Source of the DNA: Bog-950 sp964423405
Lineage (GTDB): Bacteria > Bacteroidota > Bacteroidia > Chitinophagales > LD1
Direction: 5' to 3'
Length of the DNA: 64,000 nucleotides
Assembly: GCA_964423405.1 (NCBI GenBank)
Contig: CAYREY010000002.1
Coordinates: 1-64,000 of the forward strand
A program made the position numbers and the translations under genes. Positions within the stretch are counted from its first letter, which is position 1. Each line of letters begins with the position of its first letter. Under the pieces are notes generated by a model that did no database searches, had not been told where the DNA came from, and saw only the letters and a program-made list of their open reading frames with translations. Shown here piece after piece: positions 51,002-60,647 of this stretch.

Positions 51002-54000
51002 TTACTTCACCAGTTCGCCCTGTATACGCAGTAACTCTGTTTCGGCAGCTTTGGCGTTGTAGCGTGCATTTACCAACCGCGTAAGGGCGTTTACATAACT
51101 GTTCTGCGCCTCGCGCAGCTCTATAGCAGTAGATTGTGCCAGCCTGAAACGTTCCAATGCTATCTTCTGGTTTTCTTCGGCCAGTTGTATGTTTTCTTCT
51201 TCCAGCTTTAGCAACTCTTTGGCATTGGCAAAATCCTGCTGAGCGCGGTAGTGGGCCAGCCGGGTTTGAAAACGCACCCGCTCTACATTAAACTGTGCGC
51301 TTTGCACTTGTATGGCAGCCACTTTGTTAAGCCGTATGGTATTAAGCCCGTTAAACAATGGTATGCTTAAACCAAAGCCCGCATTAAGCCCGTAGGTTTG
51401 GTTAAACAACGAGAAACCCGCTGTGCTGTTAGCCCGGTTATACGAGTAGCCCACCGTGCCATTAAGTGTAGGTAAAAAACCGGCAAAGGCTTCCTTTTTC
51501 TGAAACTTAGCCACCTCTACATTTTTAGCAGCCACCTGTAGCTGAAAATTTTTCTCCTGGTCGTTGCTGATAGATGGTTCTGTAAACGGAATTGTTTCTA
51601 CCACGTTAAAAGTAGTTTCGGCATTGCGGGCCAGCAAAGTGTTAAGGTCGGCTTTGCGTTGGGCTATGCTGCGTTGCTGGGTCAGGTAATTGCTGCGTTG
51701 CTCGTTCAGGTCAACTTTGGCCTGTAGCAAATCTACCTTGCTCGCACTCCCCACCTGAAACTTCATATCTGCCAGTTTAACCCGCTCGTTAGATATACTA
51801 ATAGCCGAATCGATAGCGCGCAGTTGCTGTTGTGCACGTACCACATCGTAGTACGCTATTATTACATTGGCTACTACGGTTTGCATTTCATCTTTAAACT
51901 GTAACTCCCCTATTTGCTCCAGCCGCTTTAAACGGCCTTTGGTGGCAAACATCTGCAACCCGTCAAACAAGGTCCAGTTAAGCGCCACACCGGCATTAAT
52001 ATTATTACCGGTTACACCGTTGCGGTTAATCTCGGTGCCGTTGGTAAACTGTTGGTTCAGGTTGTTCAGCGTAAAGTTATCGCTTAAGGTAGCGCCTACT
52101 GTTGGCAGCATACCGGCATTACCAACCGTGTTGTTGCGGTGGGCTATTTCGGCGGCATTTTTTGCTATCAGTATATCGTAGTTGTTTTTCAGTGCTATTT
52201 CAATGGCCTGTTCTACTGTTAGGGTTTCCTGTGCCTGCAGTGCACCGGTAAGGCTTAGCAATAGCAACACCGCAGTAGTTTTAGCAGCTTTGTTACCGCG
52301 GAAAAAATTCATCAGCCATTTAACAAGCGCAGGTATAATAATGTACATGGCCGGTATTACAAACAGCGTAAGTATTAACGAAAACATCAATCCACCTATT
52401 ACCACTATACCCAACGATACGCGGCTTTGCGCACCAGCCCCCAGCGCCAATGCAATTGGCAAGGCCCCCAGTGCAGTAGCCAGACTGGTCATTAATATAG
52501 GCCGCAGGCGCAGGGCCGCCGCATCTATTACGGCCGATAGCCGGTCTTCGCCCGCTTCTACTTTCTGGTTGGCAAACTCTACTATCAATATACCGTTTTT
52601 GGTTACCAGCCCTATCAGCATAATAATACCTATCTGCGAAAATATATTCAGCGTTTGGTTAAACATCCACAGCGACAGGAACGCACCGGCTACCGCCAGC
52701 GGCACGGTTATCATTATCACCACCGGGTCTATAAAGCTTTCGAACTGCGCTGCAAGAATGAGGAATATTAATACCAGCGCCAGTGCAAATGCAAACGAGG
52801 TGTTAGAAGAGCTTTCGGCAAAATCGCGCGATGAACCGGTAAGGGCTGTAGAGAATGTTTCATCCAGCACACGTGCTTTAATAGCTTCCATCTCGGCTAT
52901 GCCATCGCCCACGGTGTAGCCCGGTGCAAGGCCCGCCGATACGGTGGCGCTTTTGTAGCGGGCATAGTGGTATAACTGTGGCGGGCTGCTTTGCTCTTCT
53001 ATCTTCACCACGTTATCCAGCTGTATCAGTTCGCCTTTGTTGTTACGTACGTAAAACGATTTCAGGTCCAGCGGCTGGTCGCGGTTATCGCGGTCCACCT
53101 GCGCTATTACCTGGTATTGTTTACCGCTCATTATAAAATAACCCAGGCGGCCTGCGCTTAGTGCCAACTGCAACGTGCGCGAAATATCGCGTACACTCAC
53201 ACCCAGCTCTGCCGCTTTCAGGCGGTCAACGGTTATCTGTAGCTCCGGTTTATTAAACTTCAGGTTCACATCTACCCCCTGAAACACCTTGCTCTTATTG
53301 GCCTCTTCTAAAAACAAGGGCAGTTTAGAGCGCAGCGAATCGAAGTTCATATTCTGTATTACAAACTGCACCGGTAGCGAGGTACGCGCCGCCAAACCTA
53401 CCGATATGGTTTGCTCCTGTATGGCAAACAGCTTGCCCTCGTTAAACTTACCCAGGTTGCGGTTTACCATACTTACAATTTGCTGTTGGGTGCGCTGGCG
53501 CTCATCAGGGTCTTTAAGCGCTACGCGTACAAAACCGGTATTAACCGCACCGCTACCGGCAAAGCCCGGCGCAACCACATTCAGCACAATTCTTTTTTCA
53601 GGTATCGAGTCGAGCAGAAAACGTACTACACGGTCGGTGTAGTTTTCCATATAATCGTAACTGGTACCCTCTGGCGCCAATACCTGCATACGGAACAGGC
53701 TGCGGTCTTCCAGCGGAGCCAGCTCACTCTGTAGCAGTTTGCTAAACAGCACTATGCCACCAAAGCAAATTACTACTATAGGTATAGCTGCCAGCTTGCG
53801 TTTCATAAAACCGGTAAGCGTGGCACGGTAGCCATCATCCATAGCACGGTAAAACGGTTCGGTTTTGTTATAGAACCAGCCATGCGATGTATCGGATGAT
53901 GAAAGCAATACGTTAAGCACCGGTGTAAGCGTAAGCGATACAAAGGCCGATATAAGCACCGCCCCTGCCAGCACTATACCAAACTCGCGGAACAGGCTGC

Positions 54001-55369
54001 CTACAAAGCCCTGTAAAAACACAATGGGCAAAAACACCACCGCCAGTGTAATACTGGTAGCTATTACCGCAAAAAATATTTCGTTACTACCTTTCTCGGC
54101 GGCTTCGCGCACCGGCATACCCTCTTCTATTTTCTTGAAGATGTTTTCGGTTACCACTATACCATCATCTACCACCAGGCCCGTTGCCAGCACTATTGCC
54201 AGCAGGGTAAGTATATTAATACTAAAGCCTGCCACATACATAATAAAGAAAGCCCCTATGAGCGATACCGGTATATCTATCAGCGGACGAATAGCTATTA
54301 ACCAGTTGCGGAAGAACAGGTAAATGATAAGCACCACCAGCAAAAACGCAATCAAAAGTGTTTCGCCTACTTCTTCTACCGAGCGCTCTACAAACTTGGT
54401 AGAGTCCAGCGCTATGTTCAGCTGAATATCAGAGGGTACATCTTTCTTTATCTGGTCGTACCGTTTGTAAAACTCTTTGGCTATCTCTATGTAGTTGCTG
54501 CCCGGTTGTGGTACCAGTGCCAGCGCTACCATCGGTATGCCACTTTCTTTCAGTACGGTTTCTTCGTTCTCGGGCCCCAGCAGCACTTCGGCTACATCGC
54601 GCATACGTATTACGCGGTTGTTATCGGCTTTTATTATCAGGTTATTAAAATCATCTTCGGTAGTAAGGCGGCCAAAGGTTTTAACGGTAAGCTCGGTATT
54701 GTTGCCATATATTTTACCAGCAGGCAGTTCCACGTTTTCGCGGGCCAATGCTGCCTCTATATCCGAAAACGCCAACTGATAAGCAGCCAGCTGCAACGGC
54801 TTTACCCATATACGCATGGCATATTTCTGCTCGCCCCATATTTGCACGGTACTTACACCGGGTATGGTTTGCAGCTTATCCAGCAATACATTGCTGGCAT
54901 AGTCGCTTACCTGTAGCTTGTTGCGGGTGTTGCTTTGCACCGTCATGCTGATAATAGCATCGCTGTTGGCATCGGCTTTGGTTACTACCGGTGGGGCATC
55001 TATATCCTGCGGTAGCTGGCGCACCGCCTGGCTTACCTTATCGCGCACATCGTTGGCGGCAGCCTCCAGGTTATAGCCCACGTTAAACTCTACCGTAATT
55101 ACACTACTGCCAAGGTTACTGCTCGATGAGATGGTACGGATACCTTCAATACCGTTCACCGCTTTCTCCAGCGGCTCGGTAATCTGCGATTCTATTACAT
55201 CGCTGTTGGCACCGGTGTAATTGGTACGTACGGTAATGGTAGGCGGGTCCACACTCGGGTACTCCCTAACCCCCAAAAACTTAAACCCGATAACGCCAAA
55301 CAGAACAATTACAATGTTCATTACTATGGCCAGCACCGGGCGCTTTAAACTTAAACTTGGTAAACTCAT
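51002..55369 (-). CDS. AcrB-type (HAE1) RND pump fused in frame to a TolC-family outer-membrane protein
   Basis: A 1455-residue open frame. Residues 1-1019 form a full-length RND permease: SLKRPVLAIVMNIVIVLFGV, REYPSVDPPTITV, proton-relay aspartates in GLVVDDGIVVTENI and the lysine in GLVTKNGILIVEFA. Residues 1020-1455 form a TolC-type protein with its own signal-peptide-like start (MNFFRGNKAAKTTAVLLLLS, cleavage near ALQAQE) and two repeats (ETLTVEQAIEIALKNNYDIL; YGLNAGFGLSIPLFNG). No stop separates them. Substrates are likely lipophilic drugs or bile-salt-like compounds, as in HAE1. It may yield a chimera processed by signal peptidase, or a second product from the internal ATG at 52312. Downstream of the adaptor gene. 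Confidence 0.9.
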   Translation of the reverse strand: MSLPSLSLKRPVLAIVMNIVIVLFGVIGFKFLGVREYPSVDPPTITVRTNYTGANSDVIESQITEPLEKAVNGIEGIRTISSSSNLGSSVITVEFNVGYNLEAAANDVRDKVSQAVRQLPQDIDAPPVVTKADANSDAIISMTVQSNTRNKLQVSDYASNVLLDKLQTIPGVSTVQIWGEQKYAMRIWVKPLQLAAYQLAFSDIEAALARENVELPAGKIYGNNTELTVKTFGRLTTEDDFNNLIIKADNNRVIRMRDVAEVLLGPENEETVLKESGIPMVALALVPQPGSNYIEIAKEFYKRYDQIKKDVPSDIQLNIALDSTKFVERSVEEVGETLLIAFLLVVLIIYLFFRNWLIAIRPLIDIPVSLIGAFFIMYVAGFSINILTLLAIVLATGLVVDDGIVVTENIFKKIEEGMPVREAAEKGSNEIFFAVIATSITLAVVFLPIVFLQGFVGSLFREFGIVLAGAVLISAFVSLTLTPVLNVLLSSSDTSHGWFYNKTEPFYRAMDDGYRATLTGFMKRKLAAIPIVVICFGGIVLFSKLLQSELAPLEDRSLFRMQVLAPEGTSYDYMENYTDRVVRFLLDSIPEKRIVLNVVAPGFAGSGAVNTGFVRVALKDPDERQRTQQQIVSMVNRNLGKFNEGKLFAIQEQTISVGLAARTSLPVQFVIQNMNFDSLRSKLPLFLEEANKSKVFQGVDVNLKFNKPELQITVDRLKAAELGVSVRDISRTLQLALSAGRLGYFIMSGKQYQVIAQVDRDNRDQPLDLKSFYVRNNKGELIQLDNVVKIEEQSSPPQLYHYARYKSATVSAGLAPGYTVGDGIAEMEAIKARVLDETFSTALTGSSRDFAESSSNTSFAFALALVLIFLILAAQFESFIDPVVIMITVPLAVAGAFLSLWMFNQTLNIFSQIGIIMLIGLVTKNGILIVEFANQKVEAGEDRLSAVIDAAALRLRPILMTSLATALGALPIALALGAGAQSRVSLGIVVIGGLMFSLILTLFVIPAMYIIIPALVKWLMNFFRGNKAAKTTAVLLLLSLTGALQAQETLTVEQAIEIALKNNYDILIAKNAAEIAHRNNTVGNAGMLPTVGATLSDNFTLNNLNQQFTNGTEINRNGVTGNNINAGVALNWTLFDGLQMFATKGRLKRLEQIGELQFKDEMQTVVANVIIAYYDVVRAQQQLRAIDSAISISNERVKLADMKFQVGSASKVDLLQAKVDLNEQRSNYLTQQRSIAQRKADLNTLLARNAETTFNVVETIPFTEPSISNDQEKNFQLQVAAKNVEVAKFQKKEAFAGFLPTLNGTVGYSYNRANSTAGFSLFNQTYGLNAGFGLSIPLFNGLNTIRLNKVAAIQVQSAQFNVERVRFQTRLAHYRAQQDFANAKELLKLEEENIQLAEENQKIALERFRLAQSTAIELREAQNSYVNALTRLVNARYNAKAAETELLRIQGELVK

Positions 55370-55515
55370 TTAATAACTTTTAATAACCACTGTTACTACT
55401 AATATGCCTCGTGGGTATCGATTGCACATCTCTTCACCTGCTGTATACTTTCAAATTCTGCTTCCTGTTTTTCCTATATTCCTATGTGGTTATGGCTGTT
55501 ATGTTTTAAAAATAA
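55370..55515. other. Spacer in the RND operon with a repeat fragment
   Basis: 146 bases between adaptor and pump genes, unusually long for such an operon. It contains the fragment attcctatgtggttatggct at 55479-55498, related to the tandem repeat at 50570-50942. No terminator was seen. Confidence 0.5.
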
Positions 55516-56580
55516 CTACTCCATTACCTTCACCACCTTAACCCCGCCATTGGGTTTTACATACATCAGTGCTGTAGCTACTACTGTATCGCCGGTTTCT
55601 ATTCCATCGGTTATCTGTATATAGCTTTCATTACGCACACCGGTTTCTACCTTTTTAAATTCTGCTTTGCCACTGCGCACCACTATTACCGATTTGCTGC
55701 GCGCACCCGGTATTACACATTGTGTAGGCACCATCAGGGCATTATCTATACTCTTCAAGCCTAAATCTATTTTGGCAAAGGCGCCCGGCAAAAGTTTAGC
55801 GCCACCGTTTTGTGCCAGTGCACGTACTTTAATAGTGCGGGTAGCTTCATCTATGCGGGGTTCAATGGCATACACGCGTGCGGTAAATGTCTGGTCAAAT
55901 CCATCTACTGTAAACTTCAGCTGGTCGCCTTTGGCCAATGTGGCCGAGTATTTTTCGGGTACTGTAAAATCTACCTTAAGCTGGCTGATTTGTTGCAGCG
56001 TAGCAATAGATACGGTTGGCGATACATAGGCCCCCAGGCTTACATTCTTTAGCCCCACTATACCATCAAACGGTGCGCGTATTTCTGTTTTCGAAATCTG
56101 TGCCTGTGTATATTCTATATCGGCATTAATACCTGCCAGTTGAGTGCTGGCTGCATCGTACTCACTTTGGCCTACACCGTTTATAGCCAACAGTTGTTTT
56201 AAACGTTGCTCGGTTTTTTCGGCGGTTTCGCGCTGTGCGTTTAGCTTTTTAAGCTGGGCCTGCAGGTCGGCATCAAATAGTTTAACCAGTAGTGCCCCTT
56301 TGCTTACCGGTGCCCCCTCGTTCAGGTTTAGCTGTACTATACGGCCCGATGCATCGGCATGCAGTTCTACCTCTTCGTTAGCCAGCAGGCTACCCGATGC
56401 CAGTATACCGTTATCCAGGTTTTGTGGTTTAACAATGTAACCGGTTACTGCCACATCTTTAGGCGGGCCGCCGGCGGGGCCTGCTGCCGCAGCCTCTTTG
56501 GGGTGCAATACCTTGTTATATACAATTACACCTGCTATAAGGGCAACAAGCACCAGAATAAACCAACTAAACTTCGACAT
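55516..56580 (-). CDS. RND efflux periplasmic adaptor subunit
   Basis: A 354-residue membrane-fusion protein: N-terminal anchor (WFILVLVALIAGVIVYNKVL), lipoyl halves (ANEEVELHADASGRIVQLNL; IRAPFDGIVGLKNVSLGAYV), a short coiled-coil hairpin (about 105-165), beta-barrel domain (VDFTVPEKYSATLAKGD) and membrane-proximal domain. Links the RND pump encoded downstream to its TolC part. First gene of the operon; the dyads at 56595-56651 lie in front of it. Confidence 0.93.
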   Translation of the reverse strand: MSKFSWFILVLVALIAGVIVYNKVLHPKEAAAAGPAGGPPKDVAVTGYIVKPQNLDNGILASGSLLANEEVELHADASGRIVQLNLNEGAPVSKGALLVKLFDADLQAQLKKLNAQRETAEKTEQRLKQLLAINGVGQSEYDAASTQLAGINADIEYTQAQISKTEIRAPFDGIVGLKNVSLGAYVSPTVSIATLQQISQLKVDFTVPEKYSATLAKGDQLKFTVDGFDQTFTARVYAIEPRIDEATRTIKVRALAQNGGAKLLPGAFAKIDLGLKSIDNALMVPTQCVIPGARSKSVIVVRSGKAEFKKVETGVRNESYIQITDGIETGDTVVATALMYVKPNGGVKVVKVME

Positions 56581-56594
56581 GAGGGAGCATTTTA

Positions 56595-56651
56595 TTTCAC
56601 AATATAATTAAGCTGCGAATGTGAACAGTTGTTGCAACAAATATTGTGAAA
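56595..56651. promoter_or_regulatory. Nested dyads upstream of the RND efflux operon
   Basis: tttcacaatat (56595-56605) and its complement atattgtgaaa (56641-56651) flank a perfect 12-base palindrome ttgttgcaacaa (56629-56640). The spacing (46 bases between arm starts) and the inner palindrome suggest protein-binding sites, such as for a TetR-type repressor. No regulator gene is adjacent. Confidence 0.4.
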
Positions 56652-56722
56652 AAAGCATAATGCCGTAAGGCATTTTACATGTTTACTACATATAGTGGGG
56701 AACAATATCTACAGCGGTAATG

Positions 56723-58198
56723 CTATTTGGTAAACGGCACTTTAAAGCTGCTTACCACCTGGTTGTTTTCATCTACAATGCTTAGCTCTACATACTCATC
56801 GCGCACTATGCGTACTTTGCCAAAAGCATTTTTACTGTCTTTGCCGTTAAGGCCGTTGCCGCCTTTGTTCCATATTTTTTTCATTTTATAGGTACCGGTC
56901 AGGTTGCCTATCAGTTTCAGGTAGTGGGCCAGTTCGGTGGTTTCTACACTAAGCCCGCTGGCGTTCAGCTCGGGCAGACCGGCGTTGGTGCCATCGTCCA
57001 TTACGTTGTGGTGTGTATCACCACTTATTACAATCAGATTCTTCAGATTATTCTCTTTTACGAATTTCATAAAGTCGTTCCGCTCGTCCGGAAAACCCGC
57101 CCAGTACGATGAAAAACCACTGGCTATGTGTATGCCAAACCAGTTTTTGTAATGCAATTTCTGCAGCTTAATACCGGCCCTTATTAGTTTTTCGCAGGCA
57201 CCGTTCAACGGGCCACCGCTTACTATAAATTTCCAGTCGGCTTTGCTTTCCAGCAGGCTTTTCTTTAGCCAGTCCATTTGTTGTTTGCCAAACTGTGCAT
57301 AGCCTGGCGGCGGGCTGTAAGTCCACCGGTGCTTTACACTATCGTACTTAAACGCCGCCGCATTAGGCAGTGCTTTGTTACTGCACCGGTCTATTACAAA
57401 AAACTCGGCATTGCCCAGTTTAAACGAGTGAAATATACCCGTGCTGGTATCGGCCAGTTCGTAATGCGGAAAATACTGGTCGTAGCCTTTTATTACATTT
57501 CTCCTCCAGCTATCGGGAAACGGCGGCGATGAAAACTCAGTAACCACCTTGCCGTTTTTCATATAGCTGTGCATGCCGTTTTTATTGTACCGGCCACCAT
57601 CGCCACCTACATAGTCGTTATCGTCGTACACATAATCTATAGGTACGTTATACAGCATCTGTTTCATTACTTTCTCATCGTACCGGCGGCGGTAGCTAAG
57701 GGCCACGGTATCCATATTGTTGCTATAGTCGGGCTTTATCTGGTAATCGGGGTAGGTAAAGTCGCCGGTATGCATCATAAAGTAAGGCTCGTGTTGGGGT
57801 ATGGCATAAAACACATTCATGTTGGCGGTTTCCTGGCAGCTACCGGTTACAAAAGTGTAATCGCCTTTAGCCCCCTCTGCCGGAAACGTGCGGAAACTTC
57901 CTGTAACAGTGTCCTGCTTACCATCTACAAATACCAGAAAAGAATATTTTGTATCGGGTGCCAAACCGGTAAGGTGCAGCATTACGGTATGGTCGCGTTC
58001 ATCATTGGTATGCGCCGAAAAAGTAGTGTTATTGGTTAACAGTATTTTTATATCGGCTGGTTGTGCTGTGCGCAGATATATTTTACACGAGGTAGCTGTA
58101 ACGGCACCGGTTACCGGGCCGTGTGTTATATACTGGGCCGATACACTGCACAGCAGGGTAGTGCAGGTTATCAGCAGGGCTGCAAGTCGTAGCATCAT
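56723..58198 (-). CDS. Secreted PhoD-like metallophosphatase
   Basis: A 491-residue exported phosphoesterase. Signal peptide (MLRLAALLITCTTLLCSVSA), an N-terminal Ig/fibronectin-like domain (THGPVTGAVTATSCKIYLRT) and a metallophosphatase domain with MHTGDFTYPD, VYDDNDYVGGD and ISGDTHHNVMDDG. PhoD relatives are Ca2+/Fe3+ phosphodiesterases/phosphomonoesterases. The second Met (58195) is an equal start. Last gene of a five-gene minus-strand group; 5 bases after the TonB-dependent receptor. Confidence 0.88.
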   Translation of the reverse strand: MMLRLAALLITCTTLLCSVSAQYITHGPVTGAVTATSCKIYLRTAQPADIKILLTNNTTFSAHTNDERDHTVMLHLTGLAPDTKYSFLVFVDGKQDTVTGSFRTFPAEGAKGDYTFVTGSCQETANMNVFYAIPQHEPYFMMHTGDFTYPDYQIKPDYSNNMDTVALSYRRRYDEKVMKQMLYNVPIDYVYDDNDYVGGDGGRYNKNGMHSYMKNGKVVTEFSSPPFPDSWRRNVIKGYDQYFPHYELADTSTGIFHSFKLGNAEFFVIDRCSNKALPNAAAFKYDSVKHRWTYSPPPGYAQFGKQQMDWLKKSLLESKADWKFIVSGGPLNGACEKLIRAGIKLQKLHYKNWFGIHIASGFSSYWAGFPDERNDFMKFVKENNLKNLIVISGDTHHNVMDDGTNAGLPELNASGLSVETTELAHYLKLIGNLTGTYKMKKIWNKGGNGLNGKDSKNAFGKVRIVRDEYVELSIVDENNQVVSSFKVPFTK

Positions 58199-58203
58199 TG
58201 TTA

Positions 58204-60606
58204 TTAAAAGCTATATCTAAACTGAAACGTATAACTACGTAAAGCCTCCGGACGGCCCGGACGTAGCGAGTATAAGTGGTTGGTCAGGTTCTTTACAATA
58301 AAGCCCATCGATACATGGTCGTTTACTTTTATGCCTGCCCTTATATCCATAGCAAAATCGCCATTGCCGTGCTTGGCCAGGTATTTATCCAACGCGTTTA
58401 CATCTTTAAAAATAAACAGGGCTACTGTTTTAAAGAAGGTAGGCACTTTCTCGGGTGTAGAAGCATAGTAGAAGGTAGCACCCAGGTACGCTTTCCAGTA
58501 TTTTATCTCAATATCGCCGCGGAACAGGTGACGGATACGGTAAGCCAGAATTTTTTCAGTTTCGTCGCCTTCTACACGCTTACCATTATACACAAACATA
58601 TCGCGTAAAAACTGCGCTGTGGTGTAGTTGGTACTATCATTCAGCTGACCTTTACGGCCCGGAAAATTGTAGGTATAACCGGCATTAAGGTTAATACCTA
58701 CCGGCCCGATTTTGCCGCTGCTTATAGCACTTATCTCATAGCCGGCTATGCGGGCGTTTTCTACGTTAAGCGCACGTGGGCCCAGCACCTGTCCGGGTAT
58801 GGTCTCCAATGTATCGTTAAATATCTGGTCGCCATTGCTGTATTGGTTTGGCCAAAAACCTACCTGGTACTCAATAAAGTTTTTGTATTCCTGCCAGAAG
58901 AAAGCAAGGTCTATGCCCAGTTTCCACTCTTTAATTTGTACACCTTGTTGTATGCCCACTTCCATGCTCCAGCCGGTTTCTGTTTTAAGGGTATCGTTAG
59001 GTACAATGTTTACACCTGCCACAAAAGGTTGGGCAATATATTTTTCGGCTATACTGGGTATGCGGTAGCCCTGCCCCCACGATAAGCGTACGTTGGTGCT
59101 TCTGGATGCCTGTATATTCATACCTGCACGAAAAATAGGGATACCTGCTTGCTTGCCCTGTCCATCGCTTTTAATAGGAAAGCCAAAATTGATATTAGAG
59201 TCAAGTCCGGCTATTTCATAGCGTACACCGCCTTGCAGCGATAATACTTTGTAGTTAAACTCTGCCTGGCCATATACGGCCCAGTTAAAATTAAAGTGAG
59301 ATCCGCTGTTTACATACAGGTTGCTTTGCGAGTAACCCATGTTAAACGGCATACCGGCAGTTAATACCAGCATGTTACGTAGCCGGTACTGGTATTGGTT
59401 GTTTAATATTAAACCGTGGCTTACCGCATTTATATCGGTTCCGTTTCCATCGCGGAATATATTAATGTAACGTGCCTGAAAACGGTAGTTGTGGCCCTTC
59501 AGGCTGCTGTAATACAGGTGCGGGTCAATGGTTGTTTTATTGTACTCGCTGCTGGATGAAGCCGCTGGTACCAGAAACAGCGAATCCAAATCGCGCGAAA
59601 GGAAAAACTGATCGGCGCGCTCTATCTGAAAACTACCGTTTACACCGTAGCTAAGCCCCGGGTGTTTACGGTCTATATAGCGCGTTTTTACAAACATACG
59701 CAGGCGCCAAAAATCATCGCCCTGTAGGTAGCTGCGGTTGTAACTGATGTTGCCGCCGGCCATTAACTGCAAATCTTTAATGCGGCGCTGGTGGCTAACA
59801 TTAAGCGAACCAAAGAAAGGCGGGGTGGCGTCCCACCATTTCATGCGTTTATCTTTTGGCTGGTCGCTTACACCCAGGTTGGTTTCAATTTCTGTTTTTG
59901 GTTCTGCCTCGGTAGGCCAGTCGGTTATTACGTTTACTATACCATTAAGTGCCGATGAACCATACATTACCGATGAGGCACCTTTTATAATTTCTACCTG
60001 TTTTACATTCTCTAAGGGTACAAAGGTATTTTGTGTCTGTCCCAGGTCGGCACTGGCAAGTTCCAGGTTATCTACCAGTAGTGTTGTACGCGAACCTACC
60101 CCATACGAATAGGAACTGCCACCGCGTATAGATATCTGCCCATCCTGTACCAGTACACCGGGTGTTTTGTTCACCACTTCACCTATATCGTTACTGTTGG
60201 TATTCTTTATCTGGTCTTTGGTCATTACCGAAATAGATACGGTTTCTTTCGCTGCATTTTTTTTGTATTGGCTTACTGTGGTTACTTCCGAAAGTTTAAA
60301 CGCATCTGGCTTCAATACAATATCCAGTTTCAGTTTTTCACCGGCGCTGAGGGTTACTTTTTTCTTTTCGGTTTTGTAACCAATAGAGCTGTACGAAAGT
60401 TCGTAATCACCAGCTGGCAACGAAAGGCTGTATTTACCTACCGCGTCGGCTACAGTACCTTTGCCTTTTTCGTAGCGGATAGTTACGCCAAACACAGGCT
60501 CTTTGGTTTCATTGTCTCTTACCGTTCCCGATACTTCGGCATTTTGCGCAAAGCTACATACAACAAACAGCAAGGTGGTAAGTACAGATAAGTAAAACTT
60601 CTTCAT
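58204..60606 (-). CDS. TonB-dependent outer-membrane receptor
   Basis: An 800-residue receptor with signal peptide (MKKFYLSVLTTLLFVVCSFA), a carboxypeptidase-regulatory-like domain (VSGTVRDNETKEPVFGVTIR), plug domain (NDIGEVVNKTPGVLVQDGQISIRGGSS; GASSVMYGSSALNGIVNVIT) and a 22-strand barrel ending SYTFQFRYSF with terminal aromatic. It lacks the TonB-box-plus-SusD arrangement; no SusD gene is present. Imports a ligand across the outer membrane; set among phosphatase genes, a phosphorus compound is a reasonable guess. Confidence 0.93.
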   Translation of the reverse strand: MKKFYLSVLTTLLFVVCSFAQNAEVSGTVRDNETKEPVFGVTIRYEKGKGTVADAVGKYSLSLPAGDYELSYSSIGYKTEKKKVTLSAGEKLKLDIVLKPDAFKLSEVTTVSQYKKNAAKETVSISVMTKDQIKNTNSNDIGEVVNKTPGVLVQDGQISIRGGSSYSYGVGSRTTLLVDNLELASADLGQTQNTFVPLENVKQVEIIKGASSVMYGSSALNGIVNVITDWPTEAEPKTEIETNLGVSDQPKDKRMKWWDATPPFFGSLNVSHQRRIKDLQLMAGGNISYNRSYLQGDDFWRLRMFVKTRYIDRKHPGLSYGVNGSFQIERADQFFLSRDLDSLFLVPAASSSSEYNKTTIDPHLYYSSLKGHNYRFQARYINIFRDGNGTDINAVSHGLILNNQYQYRLRNMLVLTAGMPFNMGYSQSNLYVNSGSHFNFNWAVYGQAEFNYKVLSLQGGVRYEIAGLDSNINFGFPIKSDGQGKQAGIPIFRAGMNIQASRSTNVRLSWGQGYRIPSIAEKYIAQPFVAGVNIVPNDTLKTETGWSMEVGIQQGVQIKEWKLGIDLAFFWQEYKNFIEYQVGFWPNQYSNGDQIFNDTLETIPGQVLGPRALNVENARIAGYEISAISSGKIGPVGINLNAGYTYNFPGRKGQLNDSTNYTTAQFLRDMFVYNGKRVEGDETEKILAYRIRHLFRGDIEIKYWKAYLGATFYYASTPEKVPTFFKTVALFIFKDVNALDKYLAKHGNGDFAMDIRAGIKVNDHVSMGFIVKNLTNHLYSLRPGRPEALRSYTFQFRYSF

Positions 60607-60647
60607 CAGGTGGTGTTTAATTATGGTTAAAGTATGGGTTTTTTGTA

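Noticed and set aside
52230..52330. Frameshift or missed stop between RND pump and TolC as a sequencing error
   Set aside because: Both halves are complete and in the same frame with normal coding composition; a single-base indel would change the frame. A lost stop through a substitution error remains possible and is listed as a check.
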